NCBI RefSeq assembly: GCF_008691045.1
Contig: NZ_VMSO01000001.1
Coordinates: 248,001 to 312,000, forward strand
Direction of reading: 5' to 3'
Source: Mediterraneibacter catenae
GTDB taxonomy: Bacteria; Bacillota; Clostridia; Lachnospirales; Lachnospiraceae
Length of the DNA stretch: 64,000 nt
Shown: piece by piece, positions 1 through 7,697 of the stretch
Position numbering within the stretch: the first letter of the stretch is position 1
How the letters are laid out: the number at the start of each line of letters is the position of its first letter
Program-made: the position numbers and the translations under genes
The notes under the pieces: generated by a model
The model's database searches: none
The model's input: only the letters and a program-made list of their open reading frames with translations
What the model was told of the DNA's origin: nothing

Positions 1-369
1 AAACCGGGAGAGACATCGAAGAGACTTGAGGAAGACGATTACGCAAGGCTGAAATACGACGGGACGGCGAAAGAAGACGGCATGATCATCTCCCGTGTGG
101 CGGAACTGGCAGAAAATCGGGGAGTGTCAATGACAGAGATTTCACTCGCATGGCTGCTCACAAAAGTGGCTGCGCCGGTAGTCGGCGCAACGAAGCTTTC
201 TCATGTGGAAGGCATGGCGAAAGCTGCGGAGATCTGTCTGACAAAAGACGAGATCACATATCTGGAAGAGCCGTACGTTCCTCACAGACTGGTAGGAGTC
301 ATGGCGCAGAATACAGCGGACCAGGCTAAGGAAAAACATGTCTGGTCTACAGGAAACCAGAAGCTATAA
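1..369 (+). CDS. Aldo/keto reductase, C-terminal part
   Basis: The gene enters from the left edge and 122 residues are visible. The segment with EIS-LAWLL, then VVGATK followed by the HVEGMAKAAEI stretch and a late LVG-V turn, matches the end of the NADPH-dependent aldo/keto reductase barrel (YajO/Tas type), where these residues help bind the cofactor phosphate. The catalytic Asp/Tyr/Lys/His residues lie upstream and cannot be checked. A strong hairpin terminator follows at 386-417, so the LysR gene downstream is probably a separate transcript. The family call is good. The substrate is unknown. Confidence 0.8.
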   Translation, partial: KPGETSKRLEEDDYARLKYDGTAKEDGMIISRVAELAENRGVSMTEISLAWLLTKVAAPVVGATKLSHVEGMAKAAEICLTKDEITYLEEPYVPHRLVGVMAQNTADQAKEKHVWSTGNQKL

Positions 370-385
370 TGGTAATCATCCATGC

Positions 386-417
386 AGGGCGGAAAAGGGA
401 GCCACCTTTTCCGCCTT
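386..417 (+). terminator. Hairpin terminator after aldo/keto reductase
   Basis: An 11-bp perfect stem (GGCGGAAAAGG / CCTTTTCCGCC) with a 6-base loop starts 19 bases after the stop codon. A short T-rich tract follows. Confidence 0.65.
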
Positions 418-473
418 GCTGTTTTCCGGAGGCAATGGTAGAATTGTTGCTATAGTGAGGTGAAGCGTGAACA

Positions 474-1361
474 ATGGAAATACGAGTGCTGAGATATTTC
501 TTGATGGTGGCAAGAGAAGAAAATATAACAAAGGCTGCGGAACTTCTGCATATCACACAGCCTACCCTGTCGTGGCAGCTCATGCAGCTTGAGGAAGAAC
601 TTGGGAAAAAGCTGTTTCAGCGGACCAATCACAGTATCCGTCTGACCGAGGACGGAATGCTTCTGCGGCGCAGAGCACAGGAGATCGTGCAGCTGGCGGA
701 TAAGACAGAGATGGAATTTAAGACGGGAGAGGAAGAGCTGTCGGGAAGCATTGCGATCGGAAGCGGCGAGGCGAACAGTGTGCAGGAATTTGCTGAAATC
801 ATCGGCAGGTTCCAGAAGAAGTATCCGCAGGTGCAGTATGATCTGTACACGGCAAATGCAGATGATATCAAGGAAAGACTTGACAAGGGGATACTGGATA
901 TCGGATTGCTGACAGAGCCTGTGGATATCGGGAAATATAATTTCTTACGTCTTAAGGGAAAAGAAAAATGGGGCATACTGGCGCGCAGGGATTCCGAGCT
1001 TGCGCAGAAAAGTGCAGTCAGACCGCAGGATCTGATGGATGTGCCGGTATTTCTGGCGCAGCGCCCGCTTGTAAGAAATGAACTCGAAGGATGGTTTGGA
1101 GAATACTATGACCAGATTCATGTGGCGGGAACATACAACCTGATCAATAACGTGGCAGTCATGGTAGAAAACAAAATCGGTGTGGCTTTCTGCTTTCAGT
1201 TACAGAACCGTTTTGACAATCTGAAATACATTCCGCTGTCTCCAGAGGTAGAGACGGGCGCTGTGATCGTCTGGAAGAAAGCGCAGACCATGAACCGGAC
1301 GATGCGTCAGTTTATCAATTTTATGAGAGAATATCAGGAAAAAGAGCGCCACACATTGTAG
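474..1361 (+). CDS. LysR-family transcriptional regulator
   Basis: This 295-residue protein has the standard LysR length. The N-terminal winged helix-turn-helix (about residues 1-60) contains the classic pattern [17 protein letters not shown] then [16 protein letters not shown]. Residues from about 90 onward form the periplasmic-binding-like effector domain, including the LDIGLLTEP segment. The ATG at 474 is preceded by a GTGAGGTG ribosome binding site. It follows the aldo/keto reductase in the same direction after a terminator. LysR proteins of this sort often control a nearby oxidoreductase, so that gene is the best target guess. The effector is unknown. Confidence 0.92.
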   Translation: MEIRVLRYFLMVAREENITKAAELLHITQPTLSWQLMQLEEELGKKLFQRTNHSIRLTEDGMLLRRRAQEIVQLADKTEMEFKTGEEELSGSIAIGSGEANSVQEFAEIIGRFQKKYPQVQYDLYTANADDIKERLDKGILDIGLLTEPVDIGKYNFLRLKGKEKWGILARRDSELAQKSAVRPQDLMDVPVFLAQRPLVRNELEGWFGEYYDQIHVAGTYNLINNVAVMVENKIGVAFCFQLQNRFDNLKYIPLSPEVETGAVIVWKKAQTMNRTMRQFINFMREYQEKERHTL

Positions 1362-1384
1362 TGAAAAAGCAGGCGTTTTGTTAG

Positions 1385-1625
1385 AATATAATCCGTGAGT
1401 GTGGGTGCAATCCAATGCGCTGCTGATAATGTGACCGAAGAGATTCTCGCATAAGGCTTTTAATAGATCGTCCTTTGCTTCAAAGTGAGCGTAGAAGGTT
1501 GTCCTGCCTACATTAGCGGTATCGATGATTTCCTGTACCGTAATTTTACTGTAACTTTTTTCTGCCAAGAGCGTACTGAACGCAGTAAAAATAGCTGCTC
1601 TCGTTTTTCGCTGTCGCCTGTCCAT
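1385..1625 (-). pseudogene. TetR/AcrR regulator, truncated after the DNA-binding domain
   Basis: The start at 1625 is supported by AGAAGGAGC just upstream. The first roughly 80 residues are a convincing TetR head: [13 protein letters not shown], then [21 protein letters not shown] (helix-turn-helix) and KDDLLKAL. Homology stops near a CTHTHGLYS segment. The frame then stays open for about 65 codons antisense to the 3' end of the LysR gene, down to position 1200, with no family resemblance. The ligand-binding half is therefore gone, probably by a deletion that joined it to lysR. It is divergent from the metal ATPase at 1822, which it probably once controlled. Whether a short DNA-binding product is still made is open. 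Confidence 0.75.
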
Positions 1626-1821
1626 AATAGCTCCTTCTGTACAATTTTTCAAAAAAGTTCCATACGAAACATGGAACTGATATTATCCATTGTATTTGAC
1701 TGGCATCTTACCTACAATAAAAAAGAACACAATGTTCATTATCAAATTTATTGTACGGCAAATATAAATGACCGTCAAGAACTGAACGGACTGATATGTC
1801 GTGCAGATTGGAGAATCTACC

Positions 1822-3717
1822 ATGATAAAGAAGCTTAATGATTTTTTGTCCGGATTTCCCATGACGATTGTGGCCGGTGCATTTCTTTTGCTGGATTTAG
1901 TGCCGCATTTAATGGAAGAGTTTGGTGGCTCATCAATGCGGCTTTCCTTTTTGCCGTTAGATCCTGCATGGGGAACTGTTATTATCAGCGGGATTCCGCT
2001 TTTGTATCTGGCAATATGGCGGATTATTTATAATCCCGGCATCAGCAAAATATCTTCTGCCCTTTTGATCTGCATTGCCATGTTTGCTGCTATTGCAATC
2101 GGAGACTTGTTCGCCGCAGGAGAAGTTGCGTTTATCATGGCGATTGGCGCACTTTTAGAGGATGCTACCACCAATCGGGCAAAAAAGGGATTGAAACAGT
2201 TGATCAGACTTGCTCCAACGAAAGGGCGCAGACTAACAGACGGGAAAGAGAAAATGATACCGGCGGAGGAAATCAGGCAGGGAGATATTTTGCGTATTCT
2301 GCCAGGTGAAACGATTCCGGTTGACGGAACAATCATAAACGGTGAAACCTCTGTTGACCAGTCCATTATGACGGGAGAATCCCTGCCAGTTGATAAAGGG
2401 GCAGGAGAGGAAGTTTTCTGCGGCACTATCAACCGTTTTGGTTCGATTGACATTTCAGCAACAAAAGTGGGCGAAAACAGCTCCTTGCAAAAGCTGATCC
2501 GCATGGTACAGGACGCAGAGAACAAGCAGGCTCCCATGCAGAGAATTGCCGACAGGGCGGCGAGCTGGCTTGTGCCGGTCGCTTTGCTTATTGCAATTTT
2601 AGCCTATGTATTTACCGGTAATATCGTTACTGCTGTAACCGTGCTGGTCGTGTTCTGTCCCTGTGCCCTCGTACTGGCAACACCTACTGCAATTATGGCG
2701 GCAATCGGGCAGGCGACAAAACATGGTGTGATCATCAAGTCCGGCGAAGCCCTTGAAAAAATGGGAAAAGTAGACATGATTGCTTTTGATAAGACCGGTA
2801 CTTTAACTTATGGCCGATTAGATGTCAGCGACATGATTTCTTTTGATGAAACAATCAGTGAAACAGAGATGCTTTCTCTGGCCGCTTCCGCTGAAACCAG
2901 GAGTGAACATCCGCTGGGAAAAGCGATTGTGGAATATGCAAAATCAAAAGAAGTTCCGTTGATGGAATCAAACAGCTTTAACATGATTACCGGCAAGGGG
3001 ATTTTTGCAAAGGTGGGCAGTCACAGCCTGCTTTGCGGAAACGAAAAATTTCTCACAGAAAACGGAGTTTGGATTGATAACAAGGTTCAATCCGCATTGG
3101 AACGGCTTCGCATACAGGGAAAAGCCTCTATTCTTGTTGCAGAAGGTCAAAAATGTATCGGTGTTATTGCGCTTTCTGATGTGCTGCGCCCGGAAGCAAA
3201 AGAAATGGTTTCCCGTCTTTCGGATATGCATACTCGCACCATTTTACTTACCGGAGACAATCAAAAAACAGCTGACTATTTTGCACAGAAGGTTGGTATT
3301 TCCGAAGTTCGGGCGGAACTACTGCCGGAAGAAAAAGTGCAGAGTATTGAGAATCTGCAGGCAGAGAATCACAAAGTCTGTATGATCGGTGACGGTATCA
3401 ATGATGCACCGGCGCTTAAAACGGCGGATGTAAGCGCCGCTATGGGAAGTATGGGAAGCGATATTGCCATAGACGCTGCGGAAATTGCCCTGATGAGTGA
3501 TGATCTTTCAAAGATACCGTATCTGAAGCGGCTGTCTAATGCTACAGTTAAGACCATTAAAGTCAGCATTACCTTATCTATGTGCATCAATTTTGCAGCG
3601 ATTGTGCTGTCGCTTATGGAATTATTGACACCTACTACCGGGGCGCTGGTACATAACGCAGGTTCTTGTTTTGTGGTGCTGATCGCCGCACTGCTATATG
3701 ATAGAAAGTTTGAATGA
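1822..3717 (+). CDS. Heavy-metal translocating P1B-type ATPase
   Basis: This 631-residue inner-membrane pump uses ATP hydrolysis to move a transition-metal ion. Visible motifs are TGES (actuator, about residues 184-187), CPC in the metal-gating helix (279-281), DKTGTLT with the phosphorylated Asp at about 323, the P1B-specific SEHP histidine near 363, and GDGINDAP near 523. There is no N-terminal metal-binding domain and no Cys-rich tail. The last helix carries HNAGS where Zn/Cd pumps have an Asp and Cu pumps have Met/Ser, so the metal cannot be assigned; a Mn/Zn pump of the CtpC kind is a possibility. I chose ATG 1822 because GGAG sits 9 bases upstream. A frame open from 1801 lacks a site. 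The partner TetR gene is broken, so expression may be deregulated. Confidence 0.92.
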   Translation: MIKKLNDFLSGFPMTIVAGAFLLLDLVPHLMEEFGGSSMRLSFLPLDPAWGTVIISGIPLLYLAIWRIIYNPGISKISSALLICIAMFAAIAIGDLFAAGEVAFIMAIGALLEDATTNRAKKGLKQLIRLAPTKGRRLTDGKEKMIPAEEIRQGDILRILPGETIPVDGTIINGETSVDQSIMTGESLPVDKGAGEEVFCGTINRFGSIDISATKVGENSSLQKLIRMVQDAENKQAPMQRIADRAASWLVPVALLIAILAYVFTGNIVTAVTVLVVFCPCALVLATPTAIMAAIGQATKHGVIIKSGEALEKMGKVDMIAFDKTGTLTYGRLDVSDMISFDETISETEMLSLAASAETRSEHPLGKAIVEYAKSKEVPLMESNSFNMITGKGIFAKVGSHSLLCGNEKFLTENGVWIDNKVQSALERLRIQGKASILVAEGQKCIGVIALSDVLRPEAKEMVSRLSDMHTRTILLTGDNQKTADYFAQKVGISEVRAELLPEEKVQSIENLQAENHKVCMIGDGINDAPALKTADVSAAMGSMGSDIAIDAAEIALMSDDLSKIPYLKRLSNATVKTIKVSITLSMCINFAAIVLSLMELLTPTTGALVHNAGSCFVVLIAALLYDRKFE

Positions 3718-3740
3718 AAAGTATTTTGCAAAATGTGCCA

Positions 3741-3905
3741 TTAGAAAGAGCCGCTGCCCAAATGGGCAGTCTTCTCCTCATAGCGGTCGATCACATCCTG
3801 AAGTGTGATCGACTTCATTTCTTCTTCTTCTTCGTGTTCAAGATCATATTCCCGGAGGGAGAAGAGAAAAAGAAGTGATTTGCTCAGGGTCAGAGGGGAA
3901 CGGAT
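3741..3905 (-). pseudogene. Acidic C-terminal remnant of an unrecognised gene
   Basis: Reading leftward, a frame ends at the stop 3741-3743. It encodes a tail with a Glu run (EHEEEEE), then ITLQDVIDRYEEKTAHLGSG. The composition looks protein-coding, but there is no credible start or ribosome binding site, and the frame continues upstream without a recognisable domain. Its position beside other mobilizable-element scraps (4388, 9150) suggests it is the left scar of that element. I do not recognise the parent family. Confidence 0.35.
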
Positions 3906-3938
3906 GAGAATTTTCAGAAGGAAAGGGGGTTGGACAAG

Positions 3939-4271
3939 TTGAAGGTTGGAATTATCAGATGTATGCAGACGGAAGACTACTGTCCGGGAACTACGGATTT
4001 TAAAGCCATCCGGGAGCGGACAGGCGTCTTTGAGGGGATTGAGGAGGAGATAGAGATCGTCGGTTTTATCAACTGCGGGGGATGCCCGGCGAAGAAAGCA
4101 GTTCTGCGGGCAAGAGAACTTGTAAGGCGCGGGGCAGATACGATCGCTTTCGCAAGCTGTATCCGTAAAGGAACTCCGATCGGCTATCCGTGTCCGTTTG
4201 CAAAGAAAATGAAAGAGATTATTGAAAAAGATCTACGGGAGAAAATCCGGTTTCTTGATTATACACATTAA
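3939..4271 (+). CDS. CGGC-domain protein
   Basis: This small 110-residue cytoplasmic protein has the CGGC family hallmarks: an N-terminal VGIIRCMQTEDYCPG, the central INCGGCPAKKA motif, and a distal SCIRKGTPIGYPCPF. The five or so conserved cysteines suggest metal or redox chemistry, but the function of the family is not established. I prefer TTG 3939 as the start, since AAAGGGGG (3922-3929) is then 9 bases away and family members begin MKVGIIRC. The TTG at 3930 would touch the ribosome binding site. A terminator follows at 4287-4330, making this a single-gene unit. Confidence 0.8.
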   Translation: MKVGIIRCMQTEDYCPGTTDFKAIRERTGVFEGIEEEIEIVGFINCGGCPAKKAVLRARELVRRGADTIAFASCIRKGTPIGYPCPFAKKMKEIIEKDLREKIRFLDYTH

Positions 4272-4286
4272 GGTGTGGAAACTCAT

Positions 4287-4330
4287 ATGGAGCCGATTGG
4301 TTCGATCAAGAATCAGCCGGCTCCATTTTT
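4287..4330 (+). terminator. Terminator after CGGC gene
   Basis: ATGGAGCCG (4287-4295) pairs with CGGCTCCAT (4318-4326) and is followed by a T run. Confidence 0.7.
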
Positions 4331-4387
4331 CATATTGAAAAATTTTGTTATGCAGTTTTCAGCAAAGATATCTGTTTTCAGATTCCG

Positions 4388-4741
4388 GTGAAGGCGTATA
4401 TCTGGCAATCATATCACCGGAGGTTCTCTCCGTTAGAGGCGATCACATCCCTGTACCAGTACCTTTCCGCAGAGGACAACAAAACCTATCTCCCCAATAT
4501 CGTCACCTCCACGCTGAAAAGCATTGTGGCGGAAAGTGATCATCGGCAGAACCGGATGATTTTCAAGCTGGCCGTGGAGCTGGCGGTCATGATGAATGTG
4601 GTCGCAGCGAATAACAACATCGATCCGGTGTTACTGGAACGCCTGCGGGGAGAATGTGTCAAGGAAGTCAAAAGGCTGAATGGCTCCTTCTCTTTTGATG
4701 ATGCGGTGAGCTGGCAGAAAGGATGGGAAGAAAACGAGTAG
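4388..4741 (+). CDS. Mobile-element-associated conserved protein, N-terminus doubtful
   Basis: This 117-residue reading begins at a GTG with only a weak upstream site. The body (YHRRFSPLEAITSLYQYLSAED, TYLPNIVTSTLKSIVAESD, QNRMIFKLAVELAVMMNV, LERLRGECVKEVKRLNG) resembles small accessory proteins found near relaxase genes in clostridial mobilizable elements. I recall the family but not a function. Open frame continues upstream of 4388 without a good start, so the first residues have probably been lost. It lies immediately before the promoter of cargo cassette 1 and in the same orientation as the broken relaxase at 9150, consistent with one former element. Confidence 0.55.
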   Translation: MKAYIWQSYHRRFSPLEAITSLYQYLSAEDNKTYLPNIVTSTLKSIVAESDHRQNRMIFKLAVELAVMMNVVAANNNIDPVLLERLRGECVKEVKRLNGSFSFDDAVSWQKGWEENE

Positions 4742-4755
4742 CAATTGAAAACGAA

Positions 4756-4804
4756 TTGCAATCCCCGGTTCCTCTTGATATAATAATGGTTAGATATTAC
4801 TAAC
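4756..4804 (+). promoter_or_regulatory. Cassette 1 promoter with GTTAG-N6-CTAAC operator
   Basis: The -35 is TTGCAA (4756-4761), followed by a 17-base spacer and a -10 of TATAAT (4779-4784). A perfect inverted repeat, GTTAG(4789-4793)-N6-CTAAC(4800-4804), starts 4 bases after the -10 box and covers the expected transcription start. The same architecture with identical spacing recurs at 6284-6332. This points to repression by a dimeric regulator, for example TetR-like, which is not encoded in the cassette. Confidence 0.75.
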
Positions 4805-4832
4805 TCATTTGCATATAGGAGGATAGATAGCC

Positions 4833-5642
4833 ATGTCCGAATTTGGTATAGTAGAAGATACAATGTTTATTCCTATGGTGGGAAGGATTTACGCCAGCGA
4901 AAAGTTTCCGGGTATTTTATATGATAAAAAAGCACTTTCATTAAAAGAAAAGCTGCCATCCGCACTGTTGGAAACAGGAAATCAAAGTCAATACACGCTA
5001 CTGGCTTCTGCATCCCGTTCCGCTAATATGGATCGGCATATCCAGAACTTCCTGAAACGTAAGCCGGATGGTGTTGTCATACAGTTGGGCTGCGGACTGG
5101 AGACAACATATGATCGCAATGACAATGGGCAAACCCAATGGTATGCTGTAGACCTTCCGAATGTAATCGAATACCGGCGCAGTTTGCTCCCGGAACCTGA
5201 GAAGGAAACTTATCTTTCAGGGGATGCTTTTTCAGACGGATGGCTCAGGCAGATCCGAAGGAACATGCCTGATACGCCTCTTCTGGTTACTGCAGGAGGT
5301 TTGTTCCATTACTTTCAAGAGGAAAAAGTTTTTGGCCTTCTGCAGATGCTGGAAGGTTTCGGGAATATAGAGCTTGTGTTTGATACGGTAAATAAAAGCG
5401 GCATGAAAATGTTGCAGAAGAAATATATGAAGCAGATGGGACATGAAAATGCCCGAATGTTTTTTTATGTGAATTCGGCTGAAAATCTGGTTACCACACT
5501 AGGTAGAGGTGTCAAAGTATTGGCGGATGAACCATATTACAAGTTTATCAAACGAGATGGATTAAAAATCATTACAAAAATCAGTATGGATATTTCAGAT
5601 CGATTTGGAATGCTCAAAATGATCCATCTGGAGTGGAGGTAA
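4833..5642 (+). CDS. Class I SAM methyltransferase, LCM/PPM type
   Basis: This 269-residue cytoplasmic enzyme is predicted to move a methyl group from S-adenosylmethionine to a carboxyl or hydroxyl. Motif I is VVIQLGCGLETTYDR at about residues 82-96, followed by WYAVDLPNVIEYRR (acidic loop binding the SAM ribose) and LLVTAGGLFHYF. This arrangement is typical of the leucine carboxyl methyltransferase-like family that includes polyketide O-methyltransferases. GGAGG precedes ATG 4833. It is the only intact gene of cassette 1. The membrane-protein gene just downstream is broken. The substrate is unknown. A detoxification or drug-modifying role is only an inference from the mobile context. Confidence 0.82.
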   Translation: MSEFGIVEDTMFIPMVGRIYASEKFPGILYDKKALSLKEKLPSALLETGNQSQYTLLASASRSANMDRHIQNFLKRKPDGVVIQLGCGLETTYDRNDNGQTQWYAVDLPNVIEYRRSLLPEPEKETYLSGDAFSDGWLRQIRRNMPDTPLLVTAGGLFHYFQEEKVFGLLQMLEGFGNIELVFDTVNKSGMKMLQKKYMKQMGHENARMFFYVNSAENLVTTLGRGVKVLADEPYYKFIKRDGLKIITKISMDISDRFGMLKMIHLEWR

Positions 5643-5649
5643 TGTAAAT

Positions 5650-6132
5650 ATGGTGGTCATGATAGAAAGTCTGATTGGTATCTTATTATTCACAATCCTG
5701 ATTGTGTCGCCGACGCTGAAAAATCCCCTTGCCTCAGTGGGAGATTATCCCCGGCCATAAGGGAGAAATGTATGGAATTAGGATTAATCGAAAAAAGAGA
5801 ACAACGTTTCCCAGGTCAGATATCATCTAGAAAGGAATCGCCCTGCTTGCTTTTGTGTTCATCTTCGCTGTTATCCTGAAACAGTTTAATGGAGCGGATA
5901 CATTCTGGAAAGGGGTTCGGGATTCCTACATGATCTGGCTGATCATTGATTGGTATGATGCTCTTGTACTCGATAGCATCTGGTTTTGCCATTCGAAAAA
6001 AGTCAGGATACCAGGCACAGAGGATATGGAAGAATATAAGGATTACTGTTTTCATATTAAGCAGTCCTGTATTGGTATGCTTCTTGGCTTGCCCGCCTGT
6101 CTTGCAGTGGGAGTGATTACAGCAATCCTCTG
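5650..6132 (+). pseudogene. Broken first copy of the four-helix membrane protein
   Basis: This stretch is nearly identical to the intact gene at 8560-9045 but dead. A run of five C (8659-8663 in the good copy) is four C here (5749-5752), which shifts the frame to a TAA at 5758 after 36 codons. Farther on, a base change creates TAG at 5828 in the restored frame. The last 90 or so codons would still read (FIFAVILKQFNGADTFWKG and onward). The ribosome binding site GGAGG is retained. Confidence 0.9.
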
Positions 6133-6214
6133 ATCAGCCATCAAATGATATAAAACAGAATATGATTCGCATTCAGTAGGAAATCTCTTACTATGTCTCC
6201 TGCTCTTCCTTTAC

Positions 6215-6265
6215 TCTAAAATGGAAGGAGGTTTCTCATGACCCGCCATGTCACTATCAAATGAT
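6215..6265 (+). pseudogene. Relaxase start remnant at the end of cassette 1
   Basis: The sequence with GGAAGGAGG and an ATG at 6238 matches the relaxase ribosome binding site and first codons at 9135-9175. Only about eight codons (M-T-R-H-V-T-I-K) remain before a stop. It shows that cassette 1 once also abutted the relaxase gene. Confidence 0.7.
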
Positions 6266-6283
6266 TAACAGGTAAAAAATGAA

Positions 6284-6332
6284 TTGCAGTCCTATACGTC
6301 TCCTGATATAATATTAGTTAGTTGTTGCTAAC
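6284..6332 (+). promoter_or_regulatory. Cassette 2 promoter with GTTAG-N6-CTAAC operator
   Basis: TTGCAG (6284-6289), a 17-base spacer, TATAAT (6307-6312), then GTTAG(6317-6321)-N6-CTAAC(6328-6332). The gap from -10 to palindrome equals that in cassette 1, while the spacer bases inside the palindrome differ. This points to selection on the half-sites. Confidence 0.75.
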
Positions 6333-6358
6333 CCGATTGTGTATAGGAGGGTACATCC

Positions 6359-7012
6359 ATGTTTACTGTTCGTCCATATAAGGAAGAAGATGCTGCGGCC
6401 TGCGGGGATTGCTTCTACGAAGGATTCTTTTCATGCTCTGTGGATCAGAACGATAAAATACTTTTGCGTGACTACGCACAGATCCTGATTGAAAAATGCA
6501 ATTTCACCTATGTTGCGGAAACGGAGGATCATCAGGTCGTAGGATTCATCTGTGGAAAATATGATAAGCGTTTCAGCAAGGCTCTGGCAGCTCAGTATGA
6601 GACAAAAAAGCACTATGGCCGTTGGTGTAAAATGTTCCTCAAGTTCTATCTGAAAAGATATAAAATGTCAGCACCATTCCAGAAGCAGTTTGATGCCTTT
6701 TTCCGTCAGCTACAGGAAAGGGATAAGGAAACCGTTGGGAAATGCGATCTGGAACTCGTTGCCCTTTCGTCCAGAAGGAATTACAGAAAGGGGTTGGGAA
6801 CCGCATTGGTCACACACTTTTTGAATCGGGCAAAAGCTGATGGAGCAGATCGTGTGCGGCTTTTTACGAACACTCTTGCATCGTGGGAGTTTTATGAAAA
6901 ACGTGGATTTAAGAAAGTGGCAGAGAAGCCCTTTCAGGATGGCTCCGGCAATCAGTCCCTCGTTTATGAGTACGTTTTGAAGGAGCATGAATATGAAAAA
7001 CACCATCTGTGA
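6359..7012 (+). CDS. GNAT-family N-acetyltransferase
   Basis: This 217-residue protein is predicted to move an acetyl group from acetyl-CoA to an amine. The fold is visible as an N-terminal beta/alpha unit (FTVRPYKEEDAAACGDCFYEGFF), a central VVGFICGKYD strand, and motif A with the CoA-binding loop RRNYRKGLGTALV at about residues 139-151. It ends with the typical WEFYEKRGFKKVAEK. The insert at about 66-100 is longer and more basic than in minimal GNATs. It is the first gene of cassette 2, behind GGAGGG. Its last 20 bases overlap the next gene, so the two are likely translationally coupled. Confidence 0.88.
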   Translation: MFTVRPYKEEDAAACGDCFYEGFFSCSVDQNDKILLRDYAQILIEKCNFTYVAETEDHQVVGFICGKYDKRFSKALAAQYETKKHYGRWCKMFLKFYLKRYKMSAPFQKQFDAFFRQLQERDKETVGKCDLELVALSSRRNYRKGLGTALVTHFLNRAKADGADRVRLFTNTLASWEFYEKRGFKKVAEKPFQDGSGNQSLVYEYVLKEHEYEKHHL

Positions 7013-7697
7013 AAAACTGATGTGGTCAGCGATGACACCTGCTATTTTCAAATATATCGCAGCCAATTGCAAAAATACGGATACATTCAGGGTGAAGAAG
7101 AAATCGCGTAAAAACTTTAAAGATATGTTGGCGAGGACACCCGACATAGGCGGTTTTACGAAAAATCCTCTGCGAATCTGTCTTTCCGGCGGAATTGTCT
7201 GGATGGCAGTTTATAAGGCAATGGATGGGGCGATGAGCCATGAGCAGTTCGGGGAAATGGTGACAGCCACGATGCAGGCGTCGCTCATTAAAAAAGCTTT
7301 CGGGAGTAAAAATCCATTTGATATGGAATATCAAAAAAAGAAAGTCAAGAAGGACAGAATTGCAAATGCCATATCCGACAGCGAATTCAACTGGATGACG
7401 GAGACGATTCCCGGAAGGGATGCAGACGAATACACCATCAACTATCACAGGTGCGGCCTGTGTGCGCTTGGAAAACAGGAGCATTTGGAAGAACTGATAC
7501 CCTATATGTGTGCCATGGATTTTATTTCTGTTGATCTCATGGGCGGCGTGTTATACAGGACAGGTACACTTGCAGAGGGCGCAGAAAAGTGTGATTTCTA
7601 TGTTTGCAAAAAGGACTCTAAATGGGATAAAGAAAGAAAATACGGACAGCAATCCAAGCTGCAAAAACAGGGAGAGTTGGGAAAGTGGAATATGTGA
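6993..7697 (+). CDS. L-2-amino-thiazoline-4-carboxylic acid hydrolase family protein
   Basis: The protein has 234 residues. The C-terminal block CAMDFISVDLMGGVLYRTGTL, then AEGAEKCDFYV, is the signature of the ATC-hydrolase family (named after AtcB, which opens the thiazoline ring to S-carbamoyl-cysteine). The wider family is diverse, so the real substrate may differ. The middle contains YHRCGLCALGK with three closely placed polar or thiol residues. I chose ATG 6993 because AAGGAG lies 7 bases upstream. The ATG at 6987 would be one base from that site. It overlaps both neighbours (20 and 13 bases), which places it firmly in the operon. Confidence 0.75.
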   Translation: MKNTICEKLMWSAMTPAIFKYIAANCKNTDTFRVKKKSRKNFKDMLARTPDIGGFTKNPLRICLSGGIVWMAVYKAMDGAMSHEQFGEMVTATMQASLIKKAFGSKNPFDMEYQKKKVKKDRIANAISDSEFNWMTETIPGRDADEYTINYHRCGLCALGKQEHLEELIPYMCAMDFISVDLMGGVLYRTGTLAEGAEKCDFYVCKKDSKWDKERKYGQQSKLQKQGELGKWNM

